Shown: one piece after another, positions 60,481 through 64,000 of the stretch | Position numbering within the stretch: the first letter of the stretch is position 1 | Layout of the letters: each line of letters opens with the position of its first letter | NCBI GenBank assembly: GCA_036873135.1 | Contig: JAPTYO010000020.1 | Location: 3,774,081 to 3,838,080 of the forward strand | Length of the DNA stretch: 64,000 bases | Source of the DNA: Clarkia xantiana subsp. parviflora | Lineage: Eukaryota > Streptophyta > Magnoliopsida > Myrtales > Onagraceae | Direction: 5' to 3' | Program-made: the position numbers and the translations under genes | The notes under the pieces: model-generated | Database searches by the model: none | Seen by the model: only the letters and a program-made list of their open reading frames with translations | Told to the model about the DNA's origin: nothing

Positions 60481-63400
60481 TGCAAAATAGCTTCAAGACA
60501 TTTTTTTTTATATATATATAGGACAAGATTATTTTCAATCTCTTAAGTACTCGATCTTCAGGCCGAGCCAAACCTTTGTCCTTTAAATATATTTTGTCTG
60601 AATTTAACATCATCAATAAATTGATTGTATTTACAAACTCTTCACGAGTTTCAATATCTTTAAATTCTCCCCCTCACGCGATGCCCCTTTCGGCTATAGC
60701 GTGATCAATTCAACTTATCAAAATATCAGTTTTCTTAATTCGCATAACTTCATCTGATATATCTTAGCTCAAATGAGTTATACATTGTCGAGAATATAAC
60801 ATAATTTGCATGTATTATTTTAAATGGTACAATATCTTTATTATCCAACATTCTTGGAAAAATTTCATGCTAGCATTTTCAATCCTTCTAGGATTTTCAC
60901 TTTAATTTTGCTATCAAATTAGCCACCCAAAAAGGCTATAAGTAATTCATATGTGGGACGCATTCAAAACTTTTTATGTACTGCCAACGTAATAATATAT
61001 TTGAAGGTGATTGCTCCACTAAATGATCCATATAATAATTGCCAGGATTTTGCATATAACATTTGTACTACAAGTTGTGCGTATATATCTTACGACACAA
61101 TTTATTTATGCGGGAAATAATTTGTATCCACTGGCTTCCACCTTCTGCATTTTTCATGTTAATACTTGCGTCTTTTCAAACTTTGGCCAATCATAATACT
61201 TGTTTAACATATTGAGCTCAAGATCCTCGACTCCTCGTCTTGTTTTATGATTTCACTCATGAATAATATTCAAAACTGTTGTCGACAACTTTATATTACG
61301 GTTCCATCACTTCCCGTTAATGACATAACTCATTGAGATCTCTTTATTCTAATTACTTTCAGGTACCTGAACCACTTCTGGGGTTTCATATTTAGTTATG
61401 TTTTTAATTCTTTTGGGAAATCACCTCCACAATAAGACCATATTTATATTTCTTTTCTTTCCATGCTCCATTCTTCCTTCAAAAATTTCTGTGGAACCAT
61501 TATCGTACGTTTCAGGCGTGACTTATTTTTCATTATATATTGTCCAATCTGGACATTTAAATTGGAGCATTTGCAGCCGGTAATTGACTTATGACTTTCT
61601 GGGTCTCATAAAGTCACTTAATAGGCAGTATCTGAAAATGGTTATCTCTTTGAACTTCAGGTTCATATTATCATTGTGCGAGGATCTAAATGAGATAATA
61701 GCAATTATTTTTCAGTCAATCTATTTTCTGCCAGCTGCTTCTTTTCTCCCCCCTAATGTTGGAAAAAGTTGTTCATTAATAATTAGCAATTCTTGCTTTA
61801 AATATATATCATTCATTGTTCCCAATAAATTGTTTGTATCCAACATATTTTTCCCAACATTCCAGACCCATCTTAGTGCGTTGCGGTGGAGCAATTCAAA
61901 TATATATCGCACTTTATAAAGTTCATAAATGGGGAATTAGTCTCTTGACTAAAAGTTTTTGTAATGGAGAGAACTGTCATTTAAAATTGGCTTGATGCGC
62001 AATTATACTGCTGCTTGCATAATAACATGCATTTACACTCAATCTGCTCTAATTGGTGGCAGTTTAGCTATTTAATTGGAGGATCTTTGTAACTTTCATA
62101 CTAAACTGCAAATCTATATAATCGTCTGAATCTTGTAGTAAATATCAACTTACAATATCATCATCATTTTTTATTGCATAATCTGAAATTTATTCTTGCA
62201 AATTCATAATCAACGCACATGTGGCCATATTGTAAAAGCATCTTTCAAAATAATATATCGGTCCACATGGCAGGTGAACGGGCTCATATTCACCTTTTAT
62301 TATTTCCATAAATAATGGAATTTTATCCCGAACTTAGTTGATGATGATCACATAATGAATTTTTCTTTGAGAGAAATTATCATAATGATTTATGGAGAAT
62401 CTTCAGGTTCTTCCAAATAATGTACTGCGCATCTTAAGTGATCCGGAATTGTCTGTAACCGGTCACACCAATTATTATAACCGGAATGGACTGTAACCGG
62501 TCATGGATCTTCAATCTCGTTAATTCATAGTCCGAGATATTTAGGAACTTCTGGGTCCTTTATTCATTTATAGATCTTATAGGATATTCCTGATTATTTA
62601 TTCATAAATCAAAATCTGTTAGGATCTTCAGGATCCTAAATGTAGTAATTATTGAGCTTTTGAATAACTCTTGATCATTTTATAATAAAATTCAATGAGC
62701 ATAATGATATATGTATATAATAAATAAAATGCAGTGCAAGAAATATAAATATAAATATAAATGCGGAATTTGTAAATGCGGAATTTAAAAATAAATATGA
62801 ATATTCATAATCTTGATCTTTAGGATCATAATGTCGGATCTCCGAGATACGATATTAGTATAGAATGCAATTTTCTTTATCGCAATATCCCAGTATCAAA
62901 TAATATTTTCTATTGAGGCCAAACTTTGCCTAATTTCATTGCGCTTCATAAAATTATCAATTTCCGCGCTGCATAATATCACTAATTTTCTGCAAGCGTC
63001 ACTGCGCATATCAAAATTATCATTCTTCTAAATCAATTGGACTATGTATTCTTTTCATTCATTCTTTATTTGTAAGATATTTCATCGTTCTTTATTGATC
63101 TCACGATGATGCTACATATTTCATCTCTTTAAAATCAATATCAACTGTTTCTATGACCATGATGATAATAACATATTTGTATTTATACTCTTAAAAGGTC
63201 ATTATAAATTATATCACTCACTTCAGGGAGTGGATGCTTTCATCGCTATAATCATAATCTATAACACTCGCTTCAGGGAGTGGAGTATATCCTCGTTATA
63301 ATCATAACTTATGACGCTTACTTCAGGGAGCGTAATATTTGCCTCTACACTCGCTTTAGGGAGTGGAGCAATATCAATACATATAAATTTATGTATGAAA

Positions 63401-64000
63401 TAATCTTTTTACATTTATGTGTATTCAAATATAAATACTACCAAAAAAAAAAAATACTGACGTGATATCGTGTATTAACATCATTTATTTTCGACATAAG
63501 TTATTTATTCAGCAATTTATTCGTAAAAAAAAAAAATTATCATATAAGATATTTAACCAATTCATATAAACAACATAACCAGAACTTGTTACTAGCTAGC
63601 AGTTGTACATAAACTATAACTATAGAAAATAAGACTTTTCATAGTCAGTAAAGAAAATAGAGATTTATCACCGAAAATCATAGTTTGTCATTACAGATTA
63701 GAATAATTATCCCCTAAGCAATTTCATAGTGGCTTTCAATTATTATTATCATATAAATATATATAGGCCATCGTTTAGGCAACAAGTATTCAAATTTAAC
63801 CTCGATTATATTGACAAACTAGTCTAAGCGATTTCCATAACGAATCATCTATGAACTGATTTTACTTTTTCAACGATTCATATCAAGATGTGAATAACAG
63901 TGTAACTAAACTTAACCAAATCCGAGTTAGTTTTCTTTGCTAACTTGTGGAGTCGGAATCATACCTCGATCAATTATGTGTGTCATCTATCATGTACTGT
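60481..64000. other. AT-rich transposon-derived region without genes
   Basis: Probably internal sequence of the same or another decayed retroelement. No domain is readable beyond 60.5 kb. TGTAACCGGTCA occurs twice near 62450-62510, and a cluster of CTTCAGGGAG units is at about 63215-63370. Confidence 0.4.
63215..63370. repeat. Short dispersed repeat cluster (CACTYRCTTCAGGGAGTGGA)
   Basis: Four units of CRCTYRCTTYAGGGAGYG, spaced about 50 bp, around 63220, 63268, 63318 and 63345. Each unit is an imperfect palindrome (CACTC...GAGTG), so each could form a hairpin. Confidence 0.6.

Overview
This is a nuclear window from a flowering plant, most likely a eudicot. The genes carry spliceosomal GT-AG introns, intergenic DNA is AT-rich and full of transposons, and the proteins are plant-specific: two DYW-class PPR proteins, a plastid ferredoxin, VAMP727 with its acidic longin insert, and fused dehydroquinate dehydratase/shikimate dehydrogenase. 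I cannot name the species.

Layout. 0-3.5 kb: first exon of a mitochondrial-type ISCA-like protein (minus), divergent from a two-exon DYW PPR gene (plus). 3.9-14.1 kb: two tandem minus-strand DQD/SDH genes, whose exons I assembled fully. The downstream copy (10.5-14.1 kb) keeps the canonical active-site residues. The other (3.9-7.8 kb) is intact in frame but has lost conserved dehydratase residues, carries a Ser-to-Thr change in the shikimate SxS motif and lacks one intron. 15-21.7 kb: three abutting Helitron-like elements in one orientation, one carrying a GDSL-lipase gene fragment. 22.8-26.8 kb: ferredoxin and two small secreted-protein genes with the same exon plan. 27-29.7 kb: transposon debris (SINE-like, LINE zf-RVT fragment). 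29.9-31.5 kb: VAMP727. 32.9-42.9 kb: an old Copia element split by a young Copia element with non-canonical TA...TA LTR ends; both target-site duplications are visible. 44.4-47.2 kb: AMMECR1-like gene. 49.1-52.1 kb: an MMTAG2-like gene with a frameshift and an intronic ~95-bp minisatellite. 54.3-55.2 kb: a gene with a GIR1-like CxxC...CxxC C-terminus and an in-frame TGA. 56.7-58.7 kb: a second DYW-type PPR gene (ends DFW), whose upstream region is a duplicated copy of the MMTAG2 promoter and first exons. 59.7-64 kb: Helitron end plus a degenerate Copia element.

Throughout, introns and spacers hold 0.3-0.65 kb non-autonomous elements with long terminal inverted repeats. Several have clear 9-10 bp target-site duplications, which points to Mutator-type transposition. 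The most notable biology is the diverged DQD/SDH paralogue, the promoter/exon capture upstream of the PPR gene, and the nested transposon stratigraphy. All calls come from reading the sequence by eye; no database search or computation was run.
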